Of a stretch of 64,000 nucleotides of DNA, positions 19,752 through 28,229 are shown piece after piece. Origin of the DNA: Candidatus Binatia bacterium (GTDB taxonomy: Bacteria; Desulfobacterota; Binatia; UBA9968; JAJDTQ01). A program made the position numbers and the translations under genes. Below the pieces are notes generated by a model. It made no database searches. It was not told the origin of the DNA and saw only the letters and a list, made by a program, of their open reading frames with translations. The stretch lies in assembly GCA_951813575.1 (NCBI GenBank), contig OX638375.1, forward strand, positions 930,001-994,000. Reading direction: 5' to 3'. Each line of letters opens with the position of its first letter. The first letter of the stretch is position 1.

Positions 19752-21056
19752 ATGAGACCGCACGCTCCCCGCCCTTTTTTCTACGGACACGTCATCCTCT
19801 CCCTCTGCTTCCTCAACTTGGTGCTGGTGGGGGGCTTCATGGCGTCGTTCGGGGTGTTCAACGTCGCGCTGCTGGAGGCGTTCCGGTGGTCGCGCGCGGC
19901 CACGGCCGCCATTGCCTCGGTAAACGGTATCGCGGTGATCGCCCTGGCGCCGCTCGTGGGGTGGGCCTACGACCGGTTGGGGCCGCGCATCATCATGCCC
20001 CTGGGCGGGCTCCTGATCGGCGCGGGGCTCGTGCTGTCGGGGAGGAGCACGGCGCTGTGGCAATTCTACCTCTGGTACGGCCTCCTGGCGGGCGTCGGCA
20101 TCATCTGCCTCGACTTCGTCGGCACCACCACCCTGCTCTCCCGCTGGTTCCGGCGCCGCCGGGCCACGGCCCTCGGTTTCGCCGCCATGGGCCTGGGCGT
20201 CGGCATCGTGATCGTGCCCGGCGTGCAGTTCCTGGTCACCCACTACGGCTGGCGCGCCGCGATGGTGCTGCTGGGGCTTGGCGTGCTGGCGTCGCAGGTG
20301 CCGCTGAACGCGTTGCTCCAGCGGCGCCGGCCCGAGGATATCGGGCAGCTCCCGGACGGCGCGTCGTTCGAAGCCGAGGCACCGGGCACCGAAACCGCGG
20401 GGGCCCCGGGTCCTTCGACGCCCCCCGCGCCAGCGCGGCCCGCCGTCCACGAATGGACGCCGGCAACGGCGCTGTCTTCGTTCCCCTTCTGGTCCATGGC
20501 GCTGGGCCACCTGACGGCCGGCACCGGCTTGTCTCTCTTGAATACCCACACCGTCGCCCACCTGGTCCATGTCGGCCTGGACAAGCTCGGCGCGGCCGCG
20601 GTCTTCGGCCTGGCCGGGGTGGTGCGGATCCCCGGAACGGCTCTCTGGGGTTTCGCCTCGGACCGCATGGGGCGCGACCGTGCCTACGGCATCGCCACCG
20701 TCATGGCCCTCAGCGGCATCGGTCTGCTCATGGCCGCGGGCCCCGAGTCCCCCGCGTGGTGGTTCGTGGCCTTCGCCGTCCTCTACGGCGTCGGTCACAG
20801 CGCCGCCAACGCAACATTCGGCGCCACCCTCACGGACATTTTCTGGGGCCGGCACGTCGCCACCATCATCGGACTGCTGGAGATCTTTTACGGGTTTGGA
20901 ATCGCTTTCGGACCCTGGTTCGGCGGGTTCGTGTACGACGTCACGGGCTCGTATCAATACGCCTGGATGCTGGGGTTGCTGTCGTATACGCTGGCCTACG
21001 TGAGCATTCAGTTGAGCATCACGTGGAAGCGGCGGTTTCACCCCGAGACGCGGTGA
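19752..21056 (+). CDS. MFS transporter, tandem copy 2
   Basis: A 434-aa paralogue of the preceding transporter, with the same opening (RPFFYGHVILSLCFLNLVLV) and matching loop motifs (WAYDRLGPRIIMPLGGLLIG and WGFASDRMGRDRAYGIAT). The ATG lies 2 nt after the stop of copy 1, so the genes are almost certainly co-transcribed. The central loop is the most diverged part: it is Pro/Ala-rich here. A much longer in-frame reading upstream overlaps copy 1 and is an artefact. Confidence 0.9.
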   Translation: MRPHAPRPFFYGHVILSLCFLNLVLVGGFMASFGVFNVALLEAFRWSRAATAAIASVNGIAVIALAPLVGWAYDRLGPRIIMPLGGLLIGAGLVLSGRSTALWQFYLWYGLLAGVGIICLDFVGTTTLLSRWFRRRRATALGFAAMGLGVGIVIVPGVQFLVTHYGWRAAMVLLGLGVLASQVPLNALLQRRRPEDIGQLPDGASFEAEAPGTETAGAPGPSTPPAPARPAVHEWTPATALSSFPFWSMALGHLTAGTGLSLLNTHTVAHLVHVGLDKLGAAAVFGLAGVVRIPGTALWGFASDRMGRDRAYGIATVMALSGIGLLMAAGPESPAWWFVAFAVLYGVGHSAANATFGATLTDIFWGRHVATIIGLLEIFYGFGIAFGPWFGGFVYDVTGSYQYAWMLGLLSYTLAYVSIQLSITWKRRFHPETR

Positions 21057-21060
21057 AAAG

Positions 21061-22386
21061 GTGGGAGACCCCAAAAGCCGCCACGCGACCCTTGCGGCCG
21101 CCACACCTCGACGGCCTTTCTTCTACGGCTACGTCATCGTCGCCATGTGCTTCCTCAACCTGGTGCTGGTGGGCGGCCTCATGGCCGGCTTCAGCGTGTT
21201 CAACGTCGCCCTGCTGGAGGCGTTCCGGTGGTCACGCGCGGGCACGGCCACCATCGCCTCGGTGAACGGACTCGCGTACAGCGTGCTGGCGCCGGTGGCG
21301 GGATGGGCTTACGACCGTCTCGGGCCGCGCATCCTCATGCCCCTGGGCTGCGCGCTCGTCGGCCTCGGGCTCGTGCTGGCGAGCCGCAGCGGCTCCCTGT
21401 GGCAGTTCTACCTCTGCTACGGCGTGCTGGCGGGGTTCGGCACCGGCTGCATCGACTTCGTCGGCACCACCGCCGTGCTGTCCCACTGGTTCCGCCGGCG
21501 CCGGGCCACGGCTATCGGCTTCGCCGCCATGGGACTCGGCGTCGGCATCGTGATCGTGCCGGGCGTGCAGATCCTCATCACCGTTTACGGCTGGCGCGGC
21601 GCCATGGCGCTTCTGGGAGCGAGCGTGCTGGTGTCGCTGGTGCCGCTGAACGCGCTGTTCCAGCGCCGGCGGCCCGAGGACATCGGGCAGCTCCCGGACG
21701 GCAACCTCCTAGAGTCCTTGGACATGCCGAACACAAGCACGGAGACCGTCAAGTCCCCGGCAAGGCCCACCACCCGCCACGACTGGACGCTGGCACAGGT
21801 CCTGTCCTCTTTTCCGTTCTGGGCCATCGCCACGGGGCACTTGGCGGTCGGCATGAGCGTGTCGCTCATGTTTACCCACACCGTGGCCCACCTGATCCAC
21901 GTCGGGTTGGACAAGCTCGCCGCGGCGTCGGTCTTCAGCCTCGTGGGGGTGGCACGGATCCCCGGCACGGCCATGTGGGGTTTTGCCTCGGATCGCCTCG
22001 GCCGCGACCGAGCCTATCGCCTGGGTATCCTCATGGCCCTGGGCGGCGTCGGTTTGCTCATGGCCCTGGGCCCCGAGGCGCCGCCGTGGTGGTTCGTGGC
22101 GTTCGCCCTCCTCTACGGGCTCGGTCACAGCGCCAGCGCCCCCACCTACGCCTCCACCATCGCGGATATCTTCTGGGGCAGGAACGTCGCCACCATCGTC
22201 GGACTCCTGGAGGTCACCTTCGGCCTCGGCTTCGCACTCGGGACCTGGTTTGGCGGCTTCGCCTACGACGTCACGGGCTCCTACCGGTACGCCTGGATAC
22301 TGGTGCTGCTGTCATTGGCGCTGACCTACGCGGGCATCCACGCAAGCCTGATCTGGAAGCGGCGGTTCCGGCCGGACCCTGCCTGA
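21061..22386 (+). CDS. MFS transporter, tandem copy 3
   Basis: A 441-aa third paralogue beginning at a GTG 4 nt after the stop of copy 2. It keeps RRPFFYGYVIVAMCFLNLVL, WAYDRLGPRILMPLGCALVG and WGFASDRLGRDRAYRLGI. It has about 12 membrane segments, and its central loop again differs from the other two. By eye, copies 2 and 3 are closer to each other than to copy 1, which suggests successive duplications followed by divergence of the loop. Confidence 0.9.
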   Translation: MGDPKSRHATLAAATPRRPFFYGYVIVAMCFLNLVLVGGLMAGFSVFNVALLEAFRWSRAGTATIASVNGLAYSVLAPVAGWAYDRLGPRILMPLGCALVGLGLVLASRSGSLWQFYLCYGVLAGFGTGCIDFVGTTAVLSHWFRRRRATAIGFAAMGLGVGIVIVPGVQILITVYGWRGAMALLGASVLVSLVPLNALFQRRRPEDIGQLPDGNLLESLDMPNTSTETVKSPARPTTRHDWTLAQVLSSFPFWAIATGHLAVGMSVSLMFTHTVAHLIHVGLDKLAAASVFSLVGVARIPGTAMWGFASDRLGRDRAYRLGILMALGGVGLLMALGPEAPPWWFVAFALLYGLGHSASAPTYASTIADIFWGRNVATIVGLLEVTFGLGFALGTWFGGFAYDVTGSYRYAWILVLLSLALTYAGIHASLIWKRRFRPDPA

Positions 22387-22411
22387 AGATGCGAAAGGAA
22401 GCGCGGAAAGG

Positions 22412-22440
22412 TTGACAGCGCGCGTTCCTTTGACTAATCT
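22412..22440 (+). promoter_or_regulatory. sigma70-type promoter upstream of the UbiD gene
   Basis: TTGACA (22412-22417) and TAATCT (22435-22440) are separated by 17 nt, a near-consensus promoter immediately after the MFS array. It predicts a leader of about 170 nt before the UbiD ATG, which is long enough to hold a regulatory element or the short reading frame at 22456. Confidence 0.6.
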
Positions 22441-22455
22441 GAACGGACTCCGCTC

Positions 22456-22539
22456 GTGAATACAGCGCCCCCGTCCGACGAACTCCTCGACGAGTTCCTT
22501 TGCAGACTTGAGGAAGCGTGTTTCGTCATCGGCAAGTGA
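22456..22539 (+). CDS. possible 27-aa leader ORF
   Basis: A GTG-initiated frame of 27 codons (MNTAPPSDELLDEFLCRLEE at the start, ending in FVIGK) lies inside the predicted leader of the UbiD mRNA. It has only a weak GGACT sequence upstream. The amphipathic, acidic sequence is not an obvious attenuator peptide. It may be a chance frame; I list it because the leader is otherwise unexplained. Confidence 0.25.
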   Translation: MNTAPPSDELLDEFLCRLEEACFVIGK

Positions 22540-22615
22540 CGATGACCACCGGGGGCCACCCTCACGCAGGGAGCCGCGAATACACCAAACGCAAATCACA
22601 CAAGAGGAGTAGGAA

Positions 22616-24190
22616 ATGGCCAAAGCAGCAAAGAAACTGGGGGCCCCGGCGGAGCAGATCCACGATCTGCGCAATGCGCTGGAGTGGCTCAAGTCCGAAG
22701 GCGACCTGATCGAGACCGACAAGGAGGTCGATCCCGACCTGGAGATCACCGCGATCCAGAAGAACCTCGACGGCGGTTGCCCGATCTTGTTCAACAACGT
22801 CAAGGACAAGCCCTACCACCGGGCGGTGACGAACCTGTTCGGCGACATGGGCGTCATCAACAAGATGTTCGGGTGGGAAAACCACACCGACCGCACCCGC
22901 AAGCTCGCCGACGCCATCAAGAACCAGATTCTGCCGGTGGAGGTAAGCTCCGAGGAGGCGCCGGTCCACGAGGAGATCATCAAGGACCCCAAGGACGTCA
23001 ACGAGTACATGCTGCCCATCCGCCACACCGAGTACGAGCCGGAGTTGACGGTGGGCTCGGGCAACCGGCTCATCTCCGGCGAGCACTTCGACGGCGGCAC
23101 CGACCTCGGCTACAACCGCATGAACTTCCGCTGGGGCAACGTGGCGACCTTCCAGATCTCGCCCGGATCGCACATGTGGCAGGTGGTGTCCAAGTACTAC
23201 CAGGCCGACAAGCCCGTCCCCATCACCATGTGCTTCGGGGTCCCGCCTTCCTGCACGCTGCTGGCGGGCGCCGGCTTCGACTACGTGGTGCTGCCCCAGG
23301 GCTGCGACGAGCTGGGGGTGGCCGGCGCGGTGCAGGGCGCGCCGGTGCGGGTGGTCAAGGCCAAGACCGTGGACGCCCTGGCGCTGGCCGACTGCGAGGT
23401 GGTGCTGGAGGGCTACGTCAACCCGCGCGACCGCCGCTACGAGACCGAGGAATCCGAGAAGGCCGACATCCAGGGCCGTTTCCACTTCCATCCGGAGTGG
23501 GCCGGCTACATGGGCAAGGCCTACAAGGCGCCTACCTTCCACGTCACTGCGGTGACCACGCGGAAGCGCGAGGGCAAGCCCATCATCTTCCCGCTGGGCG
23601 TGCACACGCTGGACGACCACAACATCGACACCACCGTGCGCGAGGCTTGCATGTACCTCCTGTGCGAGCGCATGCAGCCCGGCATCATCCAGGACGTCAA
23701 CATCCCCTACTGCATGACCGACTGGGGCGGCGCCATCATCCAGGTGAAAAAGCGCAACCGCATCGAGGAAGGCTGGCAGCGGAACTTCATGTCGGCGATA
23801 CTTTCCACCTCCCAGGGTTCCCGCCTGGTGGTGGCCGCCAGCGAGGACACCGACATCTACGACATGGACGACATCATGTGGTGCATGACCACCCGGGTGA
23901 ATCCCAAGACCGACATCCTGAACCCGATTCCCGGCGGGCGCGGCCAGACCTTCATGCCGGCCGAGCGCATGACCGCCGGCGACCAGCAGTGGACGGCTTC
24001 CAACACCGTGTTCGAGGGCGGCATGGGCATCGACGCCACCGTGCCGTTCGGATACGAGAGCGACTTCCTCCGTCCGGTGTACGCGGTGGAGAAGGTGGCC
24101 CTCAATGACTTCTTCAGCGACAAGGACATCGCCAACGCGAAATCCCGGATGCATGGCTGGGTGCACTCCCTGGCCCGCACCGGACGGTAA
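22616..24190 (+). CDS. UbiD family decarboxylase, variant active site
   Basis: A 524-aa protein of the UbiD superfamily, which uses prenylated FMN to (de)carboxylate aromatic or unsaturated acids. Recognisable parts are the N-terminal domain (LRNALEWLKSEGDLIETDKE), the prFMN-domain segment (YNRMNFRWGNVATFQISPG) with its conserved Arg, and the VLPQGCDELGVAGAVQGAPV region. The usual EGPFGE motif is replaced: aligning on the downstream GYxG, the second Glu is retained as Glu294 but the first is Phe289. The start has a GAGGAG site. No ubiX-like prenyltransferase is in the window. A promoter lies upstream and a strong terminator just downstream, so it is likely monocistronic. Confidence 0.88.
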   Translation: MAKAAKKLGAPAEQIHDLRNALEWLKSEGDLIETDKEVDPDLEITAIQKNLDGGCPILFNNVKDKPYHRAVTNLFGDMGVINKMFGWENHTDRTRKLADAIKNQILPVEVSSEEAPVHEEIIKDPKDVNEYMLPIRHTEYEPELTVGSGNRLISGEHFDGGTDLGYNRMNFRWGNVATFQISPGSHMWQVVSKYYQADKPVPITMCFGVPPSCTLLAGAGFDYVVLPQGCDELGVAGAVQGAPVRVVKAKTVDALALADCEVVLEGYVNPRDRRYETEESEKADIQGRFHFHPEWAGYMGKAYKAPTFHVTAVTTRKREGKPIIFPLGVHTLDDHNIDTTVREACMYLLCERMQPGIIQDVNIPYCMTDWGGAIIQVKKRNRIEEGWQRNFMSAILSTSQGSRLVVAASEDTDIYDMDDIMWCMTTRVNPKTDILNPIPGGRGQTFMPAERMTAGDQQWTASNTVFEGGMGIDATVPFGYESDFLRPVYAVEKVALNDFFSDKDIANAKSRMHGWVHSLARTGR

Positions 24191-24204
24191 CCCGCACCGG
24201 ACGC

Positions 24205-24237
24205 AAAAGGGCGGCCTTCCTGGCCGCCCTTTTTTTC
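24205..24237 (+). terminator. intrinsic terminator after the UbiD gene
   Basis: A GC-rich hairpin (AAAGGGCGGCC, 5-nt loop, GGCCGCCCTTT) is followed by an uninterrupted run of T residues. It lies 15 nt after the UbiD stop codon, a textbook Rho-independent terminator. It separates UbiD from the phosphohexomutase gene. Confidence 0.9.
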
Positions 24238-24259
24238 GCCCGGACACGGACCGCACGAA

Positions 24260-26479
24260 ATGACCGACCCCGCGCGACTGGAACGGATGTCCGCGCTGCT
24301 GGAGGACCGCTACGGCGTGGCGGGACGGGAGGCGGCGGAGCGCCTGCGCCGGTGGATGAGCGGCGAGATTCCCCATGCCGCGCCCGAGGTCATCGACCGG
24401 CATCTCGAGGCCGAACACCTGCCCCTGGTGTTCGACGCCTTCAGGCAGGTGCTCCCCTTCGGCACCGGCGGACGGCGCGGTCCGGTGGGCTACGGCCCCA
24501 ACCGGATGAACCCGTCGACGGTGGCCATGACCGCCCAGGGTCATTCGAACTACCTGAACGGAACTTCTCGGGAGAAGCCCCGCGCGACGGGGCCGTCCCC
24601 CGAACGGCCGCTGAGCGTGGTGGTCGCCAACGACGTCCGCGTCTTCACGGACAATGCCGGAGCGTACGGGTTCCTGGATCCGCGGCATCCCCTCATGGGG
24701 GTTTCCTCGCGCTCCCTGGCCCGGCTGGCGTGCGAGATCTACGCGGCCAACGGCATCGTCGCTTATCTGGCCGCGCCTGAAGACGACCACGCCGTCACCA
24801 GCACTCCGGAACTGTCGTGCTTCATCGTCCAACTGGGGGCCGCGGGCGGGGTCAACGTGTCGGCGTCCCACAACCCGCCGGACGACAACGGCATCAAGGT
24901 GTACGACGCCTACGGCAGCCAGCCCATCGCCCCCGAGGACCAGCGGCTGGTGGACGCCATGGAGCGGGCCACCGAGGTGCGGACAATGCCCTTCGAGGAG
25001 GGCCTCCGCTCGGGTATGATCCGCCCGCTGCCGCCGGAGCTTCACGCGGCCTATGTCGACACCTACGTGAGCCTCTACGGGAACCTCCGTCCCCCGGACC
25101 ACCGAGCGCCGCTGGTCTACACACCCTTGTGCGGGTGCGGCGTGAACACGGTCAAGGAGGTGCTGGAACGGCTCGGCTTCACCCTGCTGATTCCCCCGGA
25201 CCAGGGGCTGGACGGCAGCTTTGCCGCCATTCCCTTCAAGGCGCCCAACCCGGAGGTGCCCCACGCCACCGCGCCGGCCCGGGAGTTCGCCGACCGCCAC
25301 GGCGTCGGCATCGTGCTGTCCAGCGATCCGGACGCCGACCGCATCGGCATGGAGGCGCGGATCGCGGACGGCTCCTGGTACCACTTCGACGGCAACCAGA
25401 TCGCCGCCATCCTCTGCCACCACCTCATGCTCGACCCGGGCGGGCCCCGGCGCCGGGGCCTGGTGATGGAGACCCTGGTCACCACCAAGCTGCTGGGACG
25501 CATCGTGGGCGAAGCCGGGGACTCGTGGCTCATCGACGACCTGCGCGTGGGGTTCAAGTACGTGGCGGACGTGCTCAAGACCCTGGAGCGGTCCGGCCGC
25601 TACCGGGACGTCGTCTGCTCGCCCGGGGACCTCGTGCTCGCCGCCGAGGAGAGCCACGGCGTGGTCATGGCGCCCGGCATCCGGGACAAGGACGCCACGC
25701 CCGCGTGCATGTTCCTGGCAGCCCTCTACCAGAGGCTGCTGGACGAGGACCGGACCATGCTGGACTACTACGTCGACATGCTCCGGGAGCTGGGGAGCTA
25801 TGACAACGTCAACCGCGGCATCACCCTGTCGGGGGCGGAGGGGAACCGGAGAAAGGACCGGATCATGGCCAGCCTCAGGGAAGCGCCGCCACGGGAGCTG
25901 GCCGGACAGCCGGTGCGGCGCTTCGTCGACTACTGGGACGCGGAACGCTTCGGGCCCATTGTGAGCGACACCGACCGGCTCCCCCGGAACGTGCTGCAGG
26001 CCCATACCGACCACTTCATCATCACCGTCCGGCCGTCGGGCACCGAACCCAAGCTCAAGCTGTACTGTCAGCTCCTGCCGGACGGAGAGCCCCTTGACGC
26101 CGCCGGAACCGGCCTGCTTGATGAGGTTAGAGGCAGGGCGGACCGGGTGGCGCGGTCCCTCTACAATGAGTTGCTCTCGTACATCGACGTGTCCCTCGAC
26201 GAGGCGGGGTTGCTGCTCCCTGATATCATCGACCTGGACAAGAAGCAGCATTTCGCCGGCGAGACGGTGCCGCGCCTTCACGACGCCATGCGCGGCGGAG
26301 GATTCGCCGGCCTGGACCCACTGCTGGACTGGCTTCGCGCGGAAACGGGATACATGACGCCGGGGGCCGATCCCTTGCCCGCGCTGAGGCTTTCCGTCGC
26401 CCGCCTTTGCCGTGACTGGCGCGGCGAGCCCGGCATGTCCCTGGTGGAGGAACTTGGCCGCTGGGCGTCCGGCCGTTGA
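24260..26479 (+). CDS. Phosphohexomutase (phosphoglucomutase/phosphomannomutase family), extended
   Basis: An alpha-D-phosphohexomutase interconverting sugar 1- and 6-phosphates. Visible motifs are the phosphoserine loop (GVNVSASHNPPDDNGIKVYD), the metal-binding loop (SSDPDADRIGM), the sugar-binding region (LAAEESHGVVMAPGIRDKDA) and the C-terminal phosphate-binding loop (VRPSGTEPKLKLYCQLL). At 739 aa it is longer than the usual 450-600: about 160 extra residues follow the phosphate-binding domain (from about residue 605, helical) and the N-terminal lobe is also extended. Substrate preference is unclear. The Shine-Dalgarno is weak. Confidence 0.88.
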   Translation: MTDPARLERMSALLEDRYGVAGREAAERLRRWMSGEIPHAAPEVIDRHLEAEHLPLVFDAFRQVLPFGTGGRRGPVGYGPNRMNPSTVAMTAQGHSNYLNGTSREKPRATGPSPERPLSVVVANDVRVFTDNAGAYGFLDPRHPLMGVSSRSLARLACEIYAANGIVAYLAAPEDDHAVTSTPELSCFIVQLGAAGGVNVSASHNPPDDNGIKVYDAYGSQPIAPEDQRLVDAMERATEVRTMPFEEGLRSGMIRPLPPELHAAYVDTYVSLYGNLRPPDHRAPLVYTPLCGCGVNTVKEVLERLGFTLLIPPDQGLDGSFAAIPFKAPNPEVPHATAPAREFADRHGVGIVLSSDPDADRIGMEARIADGSWYHFDGNQIAAILCHHLMLDPGGPRRRGLVMETLVTTKLLGRIVGEAGDSWLIDDLRVGFKYVADVLKTLERSGRYRDVVCSPGDLVLAAEESHGVVMAPGIRDKDATPACMFLAALYQRLLDEDRTMLDYYVDMLRELGSYDNVNRGITLSGAEGNRRKDRIMASLREAPPRELAGQPVRRFVDYWDAERFGPIVSDTDRLPRNVLQAHTDHFIITVRPSGTEPKLKLYCQLLPDGEPLDAAGTGLLDEVRGRADRVARSLYNELLSYIDVSLDEAGLLLPDIIDLDKKQHFAGETVPRLHDAMRGGGFAGLDPLLDWLRAETGYMTPGADPLPALRLSVARLCRDWRGEPGMSLVEELGRWASGR

Positions 26480-26491
26480 AAGGAGCATCGA

Positions 26492-26677
26492 ATGAAGGAC
26501 AAGATCAACGCAAGCCTGGAGATCGAGCGGGTGCAACAGGAGTGGCTCGCGGCCATGGCCGAGAAGTACCAGCTCCCGGATCCGTCCAAGGCGCTTCGGG
26601 TGGTGCTGGACCACGCGCGGACCGCGGCCGACGAGAAGGTCCTCTTCGAGACCGTCCGCTGTCTGGGTTGCGATTAG
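26492..26677 (+). CDS. 61-aa hypothetical protein, ribbon-helix-helix-like
   Basis: A small protein starting 12 nt after the phosphohexomutase stop, with a good AAAGGAG site. The sequence MKDKINASLEIERVQQEWLA followed by PDPSKALRVVLDHA has the pattern of a short strand then two helices, as in some ribbon-helix-helix proteins. It ends in a CLGCD tail with two Cys residues. I do not recognise a specific family. Its coupling to the mutase suggests a shared transcript. Confidence 0.6.
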   Translation: MKDKINASLEIERVQQEWLAAMAEKYQLPDPSKALRVVLDHARTAADEKVLFETVRCLGCD

Positions 26678-26722
26678 CGGGAGGAGCGCCTCGAGGGCGT
26701 CGAATCCGGCCTGCCGTCCGGG

Positions 26723-28057
26723 TCAGCCGGCGGCCGGAAGCGGATTGGCCAACGCCTCGCGGCGAATGGCCTCGATCTCGTCCGCTTCCTTGGGGATGGC
26801 CGCGGACAACACCTCGTGTCCCCCCTCGGTGACCAGGACATCGTCCTCGATGCGGACGCCGATGCCGCGGTAGTCGTCGCTCACCTGCTCCAGGTCTTCG
26901 GCGATGTAGAGGCCCGGTTCCACGGTGAGCACCATTCCCGGTTCCAGCGGGCGTGAGACGCCGTCCACCCGGTAGCGGCCGACGTCGTGCACGTCGAGGC
27001 CCAGCCAGTGGCCGGTCCGGTGCATGTAGAACCGGGTGTGCTCGCCCTTTTCCATGAGCTCGCCGGCCTCGCCCTCCAGAAGACCGACTTCGAGCAAGCC
27101 GTCCACCAGCACCTCGGTGGCCCGTTTGTGGACCTCCTCCATGGACGCACCGGGATGCACCGCGGCGATGCCCTCCTTCTGCGCCCGCAGCACGATCTCG
27201 TAGATCCGCCGCTGCGGGGGCGTATAGGCCGCTCCCACGGGAAACGTCCGCGTCACGTCCGAGCAGTAGCCGTCGAACTCGGCGCCGGCGTCGATGAGCA
27301 CGAGGTCGCCGTCGCGCATGCGGCGGTCGTTCTGGGTGTAGTGGAGGATGGTCGCGTTGGCTCCGGACGCGACGATGGACGGATAGGCCCAACCGGACCC
27401 GCCGGCCGCGCGGAAGTGGTACTCCAGCAGCGCCTCCAGCTCGTATTCGAAGGCGCCGTCACGGACCCCCCTCATGGCCGCCACGTGGGCGCCGGCGGAC
27501 GCAGCCACCGCCCGCCGCATGAGATCCAACTCGCCGGCCGACTTGAAAAGACGCATTTCGTGCAGGATCGCGGCCGGGTCCACCAGCGACACCACGCCCC
27601 GGCCGGTCCGGGCGCGCCCGGATCTGCTGTTGTCGATGAGCTCCCCTATCAAGGCGGTCATACGCTCGTCCCGGCCCGGCGCGAAGCAGACCGTGTCCGT
27701 GCGCGCCAGATGCTCCGGCAGGACCTCCCGCACCTGGTCGATGGTATAGGCGGCGTCCGCGCCGAACACCTCCCGCGCCCCATCCACCCCGTACCGCTTT
27801 CCGGTCCAGGTCTCCTTTTCCCGGTCCCGCGGCTGCACGAACAGGATGAAGCGTTCCCGCTCATGCTGCGGTGACAGGACGCAGAGGCAGTTGGGTTCCG
27901 GGAACCCGGTGAGATAGAGCAGGTCGTTGTCCTGCCGGTACCGGTACTCCACGTCGTTGGAGCGGGTGGCCTGAGGCGCCGCCGGGATGATGGCCACGCC
28001 CTCGCCCATGCTGTCCGCGAAGGCCTCCCGCCGCTTCGCATAGCTCGCCATATCCAT
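26723..28057 (-). CDS. pepP: Xaa-Pro aminopeptidase (M24B)
   Basis: A 444-aa metallopeptidase removing N-terminal residues that precede proline. It has the N-terminal creatinase-like domain (about residues 1-170) and the pita-bread catalytic domain. The dinuclear metal ligands are visible: two Asp in IDAGAEFDGYCSDVTRTF, His in HRTGHWLGLDVHD, Glu in VEPGLYIAEDL and Glu in GVRIEDDVLVTEGG. The ATG at 28057 is preceded by AAGGAA; a longer reading to 28093 adds 12 unlikely residues. It is convergent with the 61-aa gene and divergent from the next hydrolase. Confidence 0.94.
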   Translation of the reverse strand: MDMASYAKRREAFADSMGEGVAIIPAAPQATRSNDVEYRYRQDNDLLYLTGFPEPNCLCVLSPQHERERFILFVQPRDREKETWTGKRYGVDGAREVFGADAAYTIDQVREVLPEHLARTDTVCFAPGRDERMTALIGELIDNSRSGRARTGRGVVSLVDPAAILHEMRLFKSAGELDLMRRAVAASAGAHVAAMRGVRDGAFEYELEALLEYHFRAAGGSGWAYPSIVASGANATILHYTQNDRRMRDGDLVLIDAGAEFDGYCSDVTRTFPVGAAYTPPQRRIYEIVLRAQKEGIAAVHPGASMEEVHKRATEVLVDGLLEVGLLEGEAGELMEKGEHTRFYMHRTGHWLGLDVHDVGRYRVDGVSRPLEPGMVLTVEPGLYIAEDLEQVSDDYRGIGVRIEDDVLVTEGGHEVLSAAIPKEADEIEAIRREALANPLPAAG

Positions 28058-28229
28058 ACAGAGTTCCTTACGGGAAGGCGCCGCCGGTGGCAAGGACGGG
28101 GCCGTTTTCGGCCGCCCCTGCCGGAAAGTTGTTCTCGCTTCATGTGACCGGATCTGCTACACATTTCCGAACCGGCAGGTCTCGGAAAGCGATTCCGGGC
28201 CGGGCACGCCGGAGCAAGGAGGAATCGTC

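Noticed and set aside
22562..26614. A 1,350-codon open frame on the minus strand opposite UbiD and the phosphohexomutase
   Set aside because: It is antisense to two well-supported genes; high GC content keeps the antisense frame open. The translation is His/Gly/Val-rich with no domain.
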